In this document: positions 1 through 6,182 of the stretch, piece after piece
Layout: each line of letters begins with the position of its first letter
Numbering within the stretch: the first letter of the stretch is position 1
Assembly: GCA_903643055.1 (NCBI GenBank)
Contig: CAHJWV010000236.1
Coordinates: forward strand, 1-9,829
Reading direction: 5' to 3'
From: Burkholderiales bacterium
GTDB lineage: Bacteria > Pseudomonadota > Gammaproteobacteria > Burkholderiales > Burkholderiaceae
Length of the DNA: 9,829 nucleotides
The notes under the pieces: model-generated
What the model saw: only the letters and a program-made list of their open reading frames with translations
The model's database searches: none
What the model was told of the DNA's origin: nothing
Translations under genes and position numbers: made by a program

Positions 1-994
1 TCCGGCGCCGAAGACCAAATAAATCGTAGTTTCCTTTGCGCGCAACCAAGCTCCACGCGCCCTGAGGTGCAACGACCATCATCACCATCGCCAGGACCCC
101 CAGGCCGATGAAGTACCAAGTCCCATGGTCGGCGAAGAGCTCTCTCAGTGCGAAGTAAAGAACGGTTCCCAGAATGGGGCCCTCGAGCGTTCCGATGCCG
201 CCGAGGATCGTGGTGAAGATGGCAATCGCCGTCCAGTTCTGACTGAAGGACGCGTTGGGTGTCACCTGCAATGTGTTCATGTACGCAACGGCACCGCCGA
301 GTCCGGTCATGACCCCGGCGATGACCCAGAGCGCGAATTTCGTGCTCTGGACGCTGACGCCGCTCGACGCCGCGGCAACCTCCGAATCGCGGATGCTCAT
401 GAGCGCCATTCCAAGTCGCCCTCGCAGAACGGCTCGGGCGCAGGCAAGAGAAGCAACGCCAATGGTCAGTGCCGCCCAATAGATGCCCGCGTTGCGCGTA
501 AAGCGATCGTATTCACGAATCGTCTCCAGGGGCATTCCCCCGGCAGAGCCCAGCCAGGTGGTGTTGCTGGCGCCAATTCTGAGAACTTCTGCAAGCACCC
601 AGGTCGCTACGGCGAAATAAGGACCGGAGAGCCTGAAAAGCGGGACGGCACTCACCATGGCGAACAGGCCACTGATCAAACCCGCCAAAGGCAACGTCAC
701 CCATGGATTGATCTCGAACCGGTTCGAAATAGCGAAAAGTGCGTAGGCTCCCACTCCGACAAACATTTGGTGCCCTACCGAGACAAGACCGCCATAGCCC
801 GCCAGCAGGTTCCAGGCCAGCGCCATCGAGAACACCGTCAGTGCTTCGACAAGCAGGCGCTGGACACCGAAAGTCGCATACCAGGGAACTGCAACGAGGG
901 CCAACAGCACCGCGACGATTGCTCCTCCAACCCATAAGGAGCGGCTCCGCCGACACGCACCTGCCGTCGTTGCGGGCGAAATGGTGGAACTCAC
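1..994 (-). CDS. livM: LivM-type ABC transporter permease (3' end outside window)
   Basis: This is the second inner-membrane permease of the HAAT/Liv-type importer, pairing with LivH. I translated it by hand from a GTG at 994-992, and the frame stays open to the left edge: 331 residues, close to full family length, so only a short C-terminus is missing. The N-terminal tail (MSSTISPATTAG) is followed by a hydrophobic segment at about residues 20-42. The LivM-like core includes AWNLLAGYGGLVSVGHQMFVGVG, which I place at about 59-81, then SGPYFAVATW and a late ILGGIGTLEGPILG motif typical of LivM permeases. The GTG overlaps the livH stop (GTGA), and AGGAG lies seven bases upstream, so translation is probably coupled to livH. 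An ATG in another frame gives an unrelated peptide. The family is certain; a branched-chain amino acid substrate is not. Confidence 0.93.
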   Translation of the reverse strand, partial: MSSTISPATTAGACRRSRSLWVGGAIVAVLLALVAVPWYATFGVQRLLVEALTVFSMALAWNLLAGYGGLVSVGHQMFVGVGAYALFAISNRFEINPWVTLPLAGLISGLFAMVSAVPLFRLSGPYFAVATWVLAEVLRIGASNTTWLGSAGGMPLETIREYDRFTRNAGIYWAALTIGVASLACARAVLRGRLGMALMSIRDSEVAAASSGVSVQSTKFALWVIAGVMTGLGGAVAYMNTLQVTPNASFSQNWTAIAIFTTILGGIGTLEGPILGTVLYFALRELFADHGTWYFIGLGVLAMVMMVVAPQGAWSLVARKGNYDLFGLRRR

Positions 995-1860
995 TGTCGA
1001 TCTCCTTGCCCGAAGAATCCTTGGGGCCGTGCAATCAGCATTACCAGGAATACCAGATGACCGAAAAAGGCGCCAAGGCCGGTGTCGACCTGTTGTCCGA
1101 GAACTTGCGCCAGCCCGATCACCAGGCCGCCCAGAAATGTTCCCCACAGACTGCCGAGACCACCCAGAACCACTGCCTCGAAGGCGAAGAGGAGACGCTC
1201 TGGCCCGGCGCTCGGCGAGAAGGGTGTCCGGATTCCATACAAAACCGCTGCGATGGAAATGATGGCCAAGATGAAGCCGGTCACAAGCGCGAAGAAGCGC
1301 TTGTCGTCGACACCCACCAGCCTCGCTGCGCCGGGGTCGTCCGCTACTGCTCGCGCCTGCCGCCCCCATCGCGTCTTTGCGATGAGCATGTGCGTCAGGG
1401 CATAGGCCCCCGTGGTCAGCGCTGCGGTGATCAGCGGCAGCGCGCCTACCGAGATCCCTGCAACGTGAAATCCCGCGACGCCGATCTCGCCTGCGTCCAG
1501 ACTTCTCGTATTCGCCGTGAAAACCTCCTGCAAGATGTTCTGGAGCACGATCGAAAGACCGAACGTCAGCAGCAGAGGCGACAGCGGGTTCGTCCCGATC
1601 ACATGGTTGAGGACCAGTGTTTGCAGAAGCCATCCAATGATGAACATCGCCGGCAGCACTAGGGCAATCGAGGTGAGCGCACCGAGTCCGAATGCATTGA
1701 CGACAACACTCGCCAGATAGGCACCCAGCACAATCAGGTCACCATGAGCGATGTTGATCATCTTCATGATGCCAAGTGACATGCTCAGCCCCAGGCCGAA
1801 CAACGCATACAGCGCGCCCAGCATGAGCCCGTTGAGCAGCAATTCGATGAAGGAGGTCAT
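991..1860 (-). CDS. livH: LivH-type ABC transporter permease
   Basis: Inner-membrane permease of the HAAT/Liv importer, 289 residues, the usual LivH length. The N-terminus (FIELLLNGLMLGALYALFGL) and the following MKMINIAHGDLIVLGAY are hallmark LivH sequences. Several further hydrophobic segments follow at roughly 62-84, 95-112, 136-160, 188-208 and 264-278. Near the C-terminus, VVLGGLGSLWGTFLGGLVIGL (about 230-250) is the conserved cytoplasmic-loop region thought to contact the ATPases, and the chain ends ARPQGFFG, typical of the family. The ATG follows the livF stop directly (TGAATG), with GGAG five bases upstream. It is therefore the fourth gene of the operon and overlaps livM by four bases. 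It probably forms a heterodimeric channel with LivM. Confidence 0.95.
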   Translation of the reverse strand: MTSFIELLLNGLMLGALYALFGLGLSMSLGIMKMINIAHGDLIVLGAYLASVVVNAFGLGALTSIALVLPAMFIIGWLLQTLVLNHVIGTNPLSPLLLTFGLSIVLQNILQEVFTANTRSLDAGEIGVAGFHVAGISVGALPLITAALTTGAYALTHMLIAKTRWGRQARAVADDPGAARLVGVDDKRFFALVTGFILAIISIAAVLYGIRTPFSPSAGPERLLFAFEAVVLGGLGSLWGTFLGGLVIGLAQVLGQQVDTGLGAFFGHLVFLVMLIARPQGFFGQGDRQ

Positions 1861-2553
1861 TCAGACTCCGAAATAGGCTTGAGCGATGGCGTGCTTATCA
1901 GCGTGGGCTGAATCTCCGTCGAGCACGATGCGTCCTTTGCGCAGGCAGTAGTAACGGTCGGACGAGGCGATGGCTCGACGCACGTTTTGTTCGACCAGGA
2001 CGATGGCAGCGCCCGCCTGCCTGACTTTGGCCAGGAGGACGTACACCTCATCCACCGCCAACGGCGACAGGCCGAGCGAAACCTCATCGCACAGCAGATA
2101 GTCGGGGTTGGCAACGAGCGCCCGCGCGATCGCCACCTGTTGCTGTTGACCGCCAGAGAGTGCCGTCGCCGGCCGCTTCAGCAGGCCTTTCAACATGGGC
2201 AGTTCCGCGAGGACCTGATCGACGTCCCAACGGCCTGCCCTGCCGTTGTCCTGAGCCAGGAGCAAGTTCTCGTGCACCGTCAGCGAGGGAAAAAGCCGCC
2301 GCCCTTCCGGAACCAGGGCGATTCCCCGCGCGAGCTGGGCGCGTTCGGTGGCGTTTCCTATGCTGGCGCCATCCAGCGTGATTGCATCTGTGTTTGCGCC
2401 GAGTGCTCCTGCAATGGTTCGAAGCAGCGTCGTTTTCCCTGCGCCGTTGGAGCCCACCAACGCGACCGCCTCTCCCGCGTCAATCTCGACACTGACATCG
2501 AAGAGTGCCTGAAACAGACCGTATGAAACGTTCAGATGTTCGGCTCGCAGCAT
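1861..2553 (-). CDS. livF: LivF-type ABC transporter ATPase
   Basis: Cytoplasmic ATPase subunit of the importer, 230 residues, normal for LivF. Walker A is GSNGAGKTT (34-42), the Q-loop region is VPEGRRLFPSLTVHENL (81-97), the ABC signature is LSGGQQQQVAIARAL (132-146), and Walker B is YLLCDEVSLGLSP (152-164) with catalytic Glu157. VEQN (187-190) replaces the switch histidine, as is usual in LivF. The ATG shares one base with the livG stop (TGATG), and AGAGGT lies six bases upstream, so the genes are likely translationally coupled. LivF should pair with LivG as a heterodimer on the LivH/LivM permeases. There is no sign of truncation. Confidence 0.95.
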   Translation of the reverse strand: MLRAEHLNVSYGLFQALFDVSVEIDAGEAVALVGSNGAGKTTLLRTIAGALGANTDAITLDGASIGNATERAQLARGIALVPEGRRLFPSLTVHENLLLAQDNGRAGRWDVDQVLAELPMLKGLLKRPATALSGGQQQQVAIARALVANPDYLLCDEVSLGLSPLAVDEVYVLLAKVRQAGAAIVLVEQNVRRAIASSDRYYCLRKGRIVLDGDSAHADKHAIAQAYFGV

Positions 2554-3290
2554 CAGGCGACCTCTGTTTGGAGATCCAGTTCGTCGCCAAGATAGGTTTG
2601 TCGAACGAGTGGACTGGCGATCACATCGGCGGGCATTCCATCAGCGAGCACCGAACCATCCGCCAGGACGACGAGCCGTTGCACGACCGAGACGAGCGCA
2701 TGCACGATGTGTTCGATCCATACCACGGTCACACCGGTTCGGTGGAGCTGGACCACCAGCGCCAGCAATTCATGCATTTCGGCATCCGTGAGTCCGCCGC
2801 CAACCTCGTCGAGCAGCAGCAGGCGCGGCTTCGTGGCCATCGCCCGGGCCAGCTCCAGCCGCTTGCGCTGCAGCAGCGTCAAGGTCGCTGCGGGCCTGTC
2901 CGCAACGGCGGCCAGTCCACAGGTTTCGATCGCCTCGCGGGCGGCGTATCCGGCATCTGAGACTCGACCCGTGCCGCCGAAGGTGGCGCCCACCAGCGCG
3001 TTCTCATAAACCGTCATCGCCTGGAACGGCAGCGGAACCTGGAAAGTCCGCCCGATGCCACGTCGGCAGCGCTGGTGAGCAGCTTGCGAAGTGACATCCA
3101 CGCCGTCGAGCAGCACCGCCCCGTCGTCGCACCGCAAAGCTCCCGAGACGAGACTGAAAAGCGTTGTCTTGCCGGCGCCGTTGGGGCCGATCACCCCGAC
3201 GAATTCACGCTCGTCCACCTTGAGATCGATGCCCCGGATGACCTTCATGTCGCGAAAGCTCTTTCGCACGCGCTTCAACTCTAGAAGCAT
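2553..3290 (-). CDS. livG: LivG-type ABC transporter ATPase with a divergent signature motif
   Basis: Cytoplasmic ATPase of the HAAT/Liv importer, 245 residues, near the usual LivG length. Visible motifs are Walker A GPNGAGKTT (35-43), Q-loop RTFQ (81-84), Walker B LLLLDEV (157-163) with Glu162, and the switch histidine in WIEHIVHAL (His194). The signature reads LTLLQRKRLELARAM (137-151) rather than LSGGQ or the common LivG form LPYGxQRRLE. As I recall, an LTLxxRKRLELARAL form occurs in one LivG subgroup, so this is probably a lineage trait and not damage. The gene follows the binding-protein gene after 13 bases. I see no strong Shine-Dalgarno before the ATG, so expression may depend on readthrough from that gene. 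All residues needed for ATP hydrolysis appear intact. Confidence 0.94.
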   Translation of the reverse strand: MLLELKRVRKSFRDMKVIRGIDLKVDEREFVGVIGPNGAGKTTLFSLVSGALRCDDGAVLLDGVDVTSQAAHQRCRRGIGRTFQVPLPFQAMTVYENALVGATFGGTGRVSDAGYAAREAIETCGLAAVADRPAATLTLLQRKRLELARAMATKPRLLLLDEVGGGLTDAEMHELLALVVQLHRTGVTVVWIEHIVHALVSVVQRLVVLADGSVLADGMPADVIASPLVRQTYLGDELDLQTEVA

Positions 3291-3303
3291 GGTCGTTCAG
3301 CGG

Positions 3304-4596
3304 TCATCCGAACTTCAGGAGTTCGAACTTGCGCTGCACCGGAATCTCTGGAGCCGACCGGTTGTGCGTGATGAAGAGTTCAGGACGTCCCTGCGCAGTC
3401 AGTCGCCATTGACCGCCGACCACGCGAATCTTGGAGACGTTTTTGATGCCGCTGCCGCCGAAGTTCAAACCGCCGATGACCGTTTCCTGCTTCAGGCTGC
3501 GCAGCGCGTCCGCCACTTTCTTGGGGTCCTTGGGATCGCCGCTCGCCTTGAGGGCGCTGATGCCGGCCTCGAAGAGGGCATGGTTGACCCCCAGGGGTTG
3601 CGTCCATTCCCGCTTCGTTGCACTTGTGTATGCGTTCGCCAGTTCCAGCGATGTCTGACCGGTGATGCTCGAACGAAACGGATAAGCCGGCGTCCACCAG
3701 ATTTCCGTCGACATGCCGTCGGCACGGGCTCCGAGCGCGGCCACGCCGCCGGGAAACAAGAAAGCCTTGGCGATGGTCGCCACCTTGGGCTTGAAGCCCA
3801 TCTGTCCGGCCTGTTTCAAGAACGTCGCCCACTCCGGGGGGTTGAACAGCCCCGTCATCAACTCGACATTTTCTTTCTTGAATGCTTGAATCTGGGTCGA
3901 GAAGTCGTCAGCACCCAACGGATACTTGCCCACGTCGACGATGCGATATCCCGCTTTCGCAAACTGGGCAGGCATGCCGAGCTTCGCGTCGCCCATGGCG
4001 TCCCCCGGCACAGTGTTCTCGAACGCCGTGCCCAGGACCTTGTTCGTTGGCAGGCCACTCCAGATATCAATGAAGACGTCGCCTATGTCTTCGATGCCCC
4101 AAAAGAAATGGAACACGCTTTTGAAACCTTTGGCCGGGTCGCCCTTCATCGGAAAGAGCCACGCCTGCCACGGAGTCATCGTGCTGATGCACGGGACACC
4201 GTTGAGTTCGCACTGTTGCGGAGCCCCTGGCCCGACCGCCGAATTGCACAGCAGCAGGTCGATGTTGTCCTTGTTGATCAACTCCGCTGCGATGTTGGAA
4301 GCCCGGTCGGAGCTTGTCTGATCGTCGCGGGCGATGATCTCGACGCTGTATTTCTTGCCCCCGATGACCAGGCCGCCGTCCACCGATTTCCTGACTTGGT
4401 CGATGATGAATTCATCGGCTTCCGAGAAAGGGGCGAAAGGTCCTGTACGAGGGCTGATGTACCCGATACGGACTTTGCTTTCGGCCGCAAAGGCCGTTGG
4501 CATCCCGAGCGTCGCGACGGCGGTGACGGCTGCGGATTGCTGAAGGAAACGGCGACGTGCGATCGCGCCATTGGCAGGATGGAGGATGTCAATCAT
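3304..4596 (-). CDS. LivK-like periplasmic substrate-binding protein with Tat-type signal
   Basis: Periplasmic receptor of the importer, 430 residues, type I periplasmic-binding fold (Peripla_BP_6/HAAT family). The N-terminus has a twin-arginine-like motif RRRFLQQ (14-20), a hydrophobic stretch, and a likely cleavage site after AFA or AFAA (37-38). Export in a folded state through Tat is plausible. The mature chain opens with KVRIGYISPRTGPFAPF, the classical first strand and ligand loop. Later segments include IDLLLCNSAVGPGAPQQCEL and a C-terminal RGRPELFITHNR-like tail region. The protein is longer than Escherichia coli LivK (about 370), as in many betaproteobacterial paralogues for amides, aromatics or other ligands. 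The start is fixed by an in-frame TGA 12 bases upstream of the ATG; no clear Shine-Dalgarno is visible. It is the first gene of the operon. The ligand cannot be read from sequence. Confidence 0.9.
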   Translation of the reverse strand: MIDILHPANGAIARRRFLQQSAAVTAVATLGMPTAFAAESKVRIGYISPRTGPFAPFSEADEFIIDQVRKSVDGGLVIGGKKYSVEIIARDDQTSSDRASNIAAELINKDNIDLLLCNSAVGPGAPQQCELNGVPCISTMTPWQAWLFPMKGDPAKGFKSVFHFFWGIEDIGDVFIDIWSGLPTNKVLGTAFENTVPGDAMGDAKLGMPAQFAKAGYRIVDVGKYPLGADDFSTQIQAFKKENVELMTGLFNPPEWATFLKQAGQMGFKPKVATIAKAFLFPGGVAALGARADGMSTEIWWTPAYPFRSSITGQTSLELANAYTSATKREWTQPLGVNHALFEAGISALKASGDPKDPKKVADALRSLKQETVIGGLNFGGSGIKNVSKIRVVGGQWRLTAQGRPELFITHNRSAPEIPVQRKFELLKFG

Positions 4597-4690
4597 GGAT
4601 ATGGCTCAACCGGTCTGTTGCAGGAGCGCTGCGGGCTGGACAGCCTGAAGCGGGATTGGACGGACGCGGCCGAAGCGAGTGTTGCTGGCT

Positions 4691-4704
4691 CGACAGCGCT
4701 GTCG
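4691..4704. promoter_or_regulatory. 14-base perfect palindrome, candidate operator
   Basis: CGACAGCGCTGTCG is a perfect 14-base palindrome about 95 bases upstream of the binding-protein start. A related half (CGACAGGCGCT) recurs at 4720-4730 with one inserted base. It could be a dimeric repressor site, but no matching regulator is encoded in the window; AraC proteins usually bind direct repeats. It could also be a chance symmetry in GC-rich DNA. Confidence 0.35.
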
Positions 4705-4736
4705 TCACCCGCGAATGTGCGACAGGCGCTTTGGAA

Positions 4737-4780
4737 AGACTTGGTCGGACCGGTCCTGAGACTTGTCTCTTCCGGACCGG
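4737..4780. promoter_or_regulatory. Duplicated motif and nested dyad, candidate AraC operator
   Basis: AGACTTG occurs at 4737-4743 and 4759-4765 (22 bases apart, about two helical turns), and CGGACCGG at 4746-4753 and 4773-4780, so a two-part motif is present twice in tandem. The second copy also lies in a nested inverted repeat: outer arms CCGGTCC (4750-4756) and GGACCGG (4774-4780), inner arms GAGAC (4758-4762) and GTCTC (4765-4769). AraC-family dimers typically bind tandem half-sites about 21 bases apart, so this is the best operator candidate for the adjacent regulator. The binding itself is inferred. Confidence 0.45.
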
Positions 4781-4985
4781 AGAAAGCGTGTTTGCAAGGA
4801 CGGTCGACAATGCGCCGTGCGAATGGGAGGTTGGACTCTTCCTCACGTGGTCCTTCAAGGAAGATGGCACGGATCTTGAATGAGAGGGCGGAGATGACTC
4901 GCGTCGGGCTTGGAGATGGCACCCTTCGGTCGCCGCTTTCAGAATCCGATCTCGCATGAATCGGCATGGGTGAAGGGAGACTTCA

Positions 4986-5978
4986 ATGACCTTTCAAGGG
5001 AACATCGCAACCGAGCACCCCAGGAGCCACCTGGTATCCACAGCAACGGTGGCACGGCGCGACCGATTGGATTTTTGGCGTGACGCGGTTCGGAGCGACC
5101 TTCTCGAGCTCGAGTTTCGACTGCCCAGCGGTGCCGACTTCAACGCCAACATGCTGTCGCTCGAGCTTCCGGAACTCAGCCTCTGCGCGATCGAGAGTTC
5201 ACCAAGCGTTGTAGAACGCAAGGCAGGCGGCGCAAGCAGAGGCGTCGAGGAAACGCTCATGTTCAATTTTGTTTTCTCTGGCCAGATGATCGCCGAGCAG
5301 GACGGGCGGACCGTGACCGTCGAGCCAGGCGATGGTGTGATGTGCTCGGGAAGTCGAGCGTATGCACTGCGTATGCCAGTTCCCACCCGACTGGCCTGCA
5401 TACGCCTTCCTTACGAAAAACTGCGGCGCAATGTTGCGGGACTCACCAACGCTACGGCTACGAGCTTCGCAGCCCACAGCGAGCTGTGCGGGATCGTCTC
5501 GGGTTACGCCTCGCACCTTGCAGAGTACGACGAGGTTCTCAGCGAGCGTGGGGCTACCAAAGTCGCCGACAACTTCACGGACTTGTTGCTTGCCATGGCT
5601 GGCGAAATTGCGAGAACGAAGAGCCCCGCGCTGTCCGAATCGCGCACGGTCGTCCTCACGCGCGTGAAAGACTGCGTCGAACGCAATCTCGCCGATTTCG
5701 AACTGGACGCCAACAGGGTCGAGATCCTCACAGGACTGTCGCATCGATACATCAACCGACTGTTCGAGGCCGAACAAACCTCTCTGTCCCGATACATCTG
5801 GGGACGCCGACTTGAACGTACCGCCAAGGATCTGCGGGAGGCAGCGCTCCTGAGACGCGGCATCTCGCAGATTGCGTTGGCCAATGGATTCAACGACCTC
5901 AGTCATTTCAGCAAGGTTTTCCGAGCGCGATACGGGTCGTCGCCACGGGACTATCGAAAAGCCGCTGCCGTGCAGTGA
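4986..5978 (+). CDS. AraC-family transcriptional regulator
   Basis: DNA-binding regulator of 330 residues. The N-terminal half resembles the AraC_binding_2 type ligand domain: it opens with RLDFWRDAV (27-35), and the beta-rich region around MFNFVFSGQMIAEQDGRTVTVEPGD (92-116) looks cupin-like. The C-terminal half is the AraC double helix-turn-helix. The first helix-turn-helix lies at about 244-260 (ILTGLSHRYINRLF). The second is at about 293-324 (ISQIALANGFNDLSHFSKVFRARYGSSPRDYR), matching the family signature closely. The ATG is supported by AGGGAG six bases upstream. The gene is divergent from the transporter operon and followed by a hairpin and the hydrolase gene, so it is the likely local activator of one or both. 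The inducer is probably the transported compound or its product, which is inference. Confidence 0.93.
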   Translation: MTFQGNIATEHPRSHLVSTATVARRDRLDFWRDAVRSDLLELEFRLPSGADFNANMLSLELPELSLCAIESSPSVVERKAGGASRGVEETLMFNFVFSGQMIAEQDGRTVTVEPGDGVMCSGSRAYALRMPVPTRLACIRLPYEKLRRNVAGLTNATATSFAAHSELCGIVSGYASHLAEYDEVLSERGATKVADNFTDLLLAMAGEIARTKSPALSESRTVVLTRVKDCVERNLADFELDANRVEILTGLSHRYINRLFEAEQTSLSRYIWGRRLERTAKDLREAALLRRGISQIALANGFNDLSHFSKVFRARYGSSPRDYRKAAAVQ

Positions 5979-6000
5979 TGTTGTCCGTCCAGCCCCTGCG

Positions 6001-6034
6001 CCCGTCCGCTGTTGGTTTGATGGGCGGACGGGTT
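6001..6034 (+). terminator. Hairpin downstream of AraC gene, probable intrinsic terminator
   Basis: A nine-base perfect stem, CCCGTCCGC (6001-6009) with GCGGACGGG (6024-6032), encloses a 14-base loop and begins 22 bases after the AraC stop. A G-U pair can extend it. Only two T residues follow directly, so it is a weak intrinsic terminator or a transcript-stabilising hairpin. It suggests that the hydrolase gene has its own promoter. Confidence 0.55.
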
Positions 6035-6109
6035 CATGGCGGGAAACCCTGGGTGTCCTGAATGCACGCAATCCTGGGGCCGGATGCGCTGTGCAGGCAA
6101 AGTAATGCG

Positions 6110-6149
6110 TCCGAATCAACCAAGTAAATTCCGATCCGAATGCCAAAGT
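6110..6149 (+). promoter_or_regulatory. Tandem TCCGAAT repeats upstream of hydrolase gene
   Basis: TCCGAAT occurs at 6110-6116 and 6135-6141, each followed closely by a CCAAGT-like hexamer (CCAAGT at 6120-6125, CCAAAGT at 6143-6149). The first copy can be written TCCG-N7-CAAGT. The same spaced pair occurs on the minus strand at 4776-4761, facing the transporter operon. These may be half-sites for the AraC-type regulator. The spacing of the second copy differs, which weakens the case. Confidence 0.35.
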
Positions 6150-6153
6150 GCTT

Positions 6154-6171
6154 CTCCTGGAAACCAGGAGG
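6154..6171 (+). promoter_or_regulatory. Hairpin burying the Shine-Dalgarno of the hydrolase gene
   Basis: CTCCTGG (6154-6160) and CCAGGAG (6164-6170) form a perfect seven-pair stem with an AAA loop. The ribosome site AGGAGG (6166-6171), 11 bases before the ATG at 6183, is almost wholly inside the 3' arm. In RNA the site would be paired unless the hairpin is opened, which suggests translational control or low basal expression. Confidence 0.5.
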
Positions 6172-6182
6172 CCGGACGGGGA

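Larger units (their letters stand above)
4597..4985. promoter_or_regulatory. Divergent control region between transporter operon and AraC gene
   Basis: This 389-base gap contains no gene I can support. Both neighbours are transcribed away from it, so it must hold the promoters of the binding-protein operon (minus) and of the AraC-type gene (plus). It contains several symmetrical elements listed separately: a 14-base perfect palindrome at 4691-4704 and the nested dyad with duplicated motif at 4737-4780. Lesser elements are TCCTT-C-AAGGA at 4851-4861 and CACGTG at 4844-4849. I did not find a convincing -35/-10 pair on either strand, consistent with promoters that need an activator. The AraC gene has a good ribosome site (AGGGAG, 4974-4979). 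Confidence 0.75.

Noticed and set aside
513..1034. A minus-strand frame beginning MHGPKDSSGKEI
   Set aside because: It overlaps livM and livH in a different frame. The livM frame starting at the GTG at 994 gives a clear permease; this one gives nothing recognisable.
3091..4959. A 622-codon open frame on the plus strand
   Set aside because: It lies opposite the binding-protein gene, whose family match is clear. Its translation is rich in Arg, His and Asp with no recognisable domain, as expected for an antisense frame in GC-rich coding DNA.
6036..6182. N-terminal extension of the hydrolase from an ATG at 6036
   Set aside because: The extra 49 residues do not resemble MetX N-termini, and the codons overlap the hairpin and repeats of the leader. 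The ATG at 6183 has an AGGAGG upstream.
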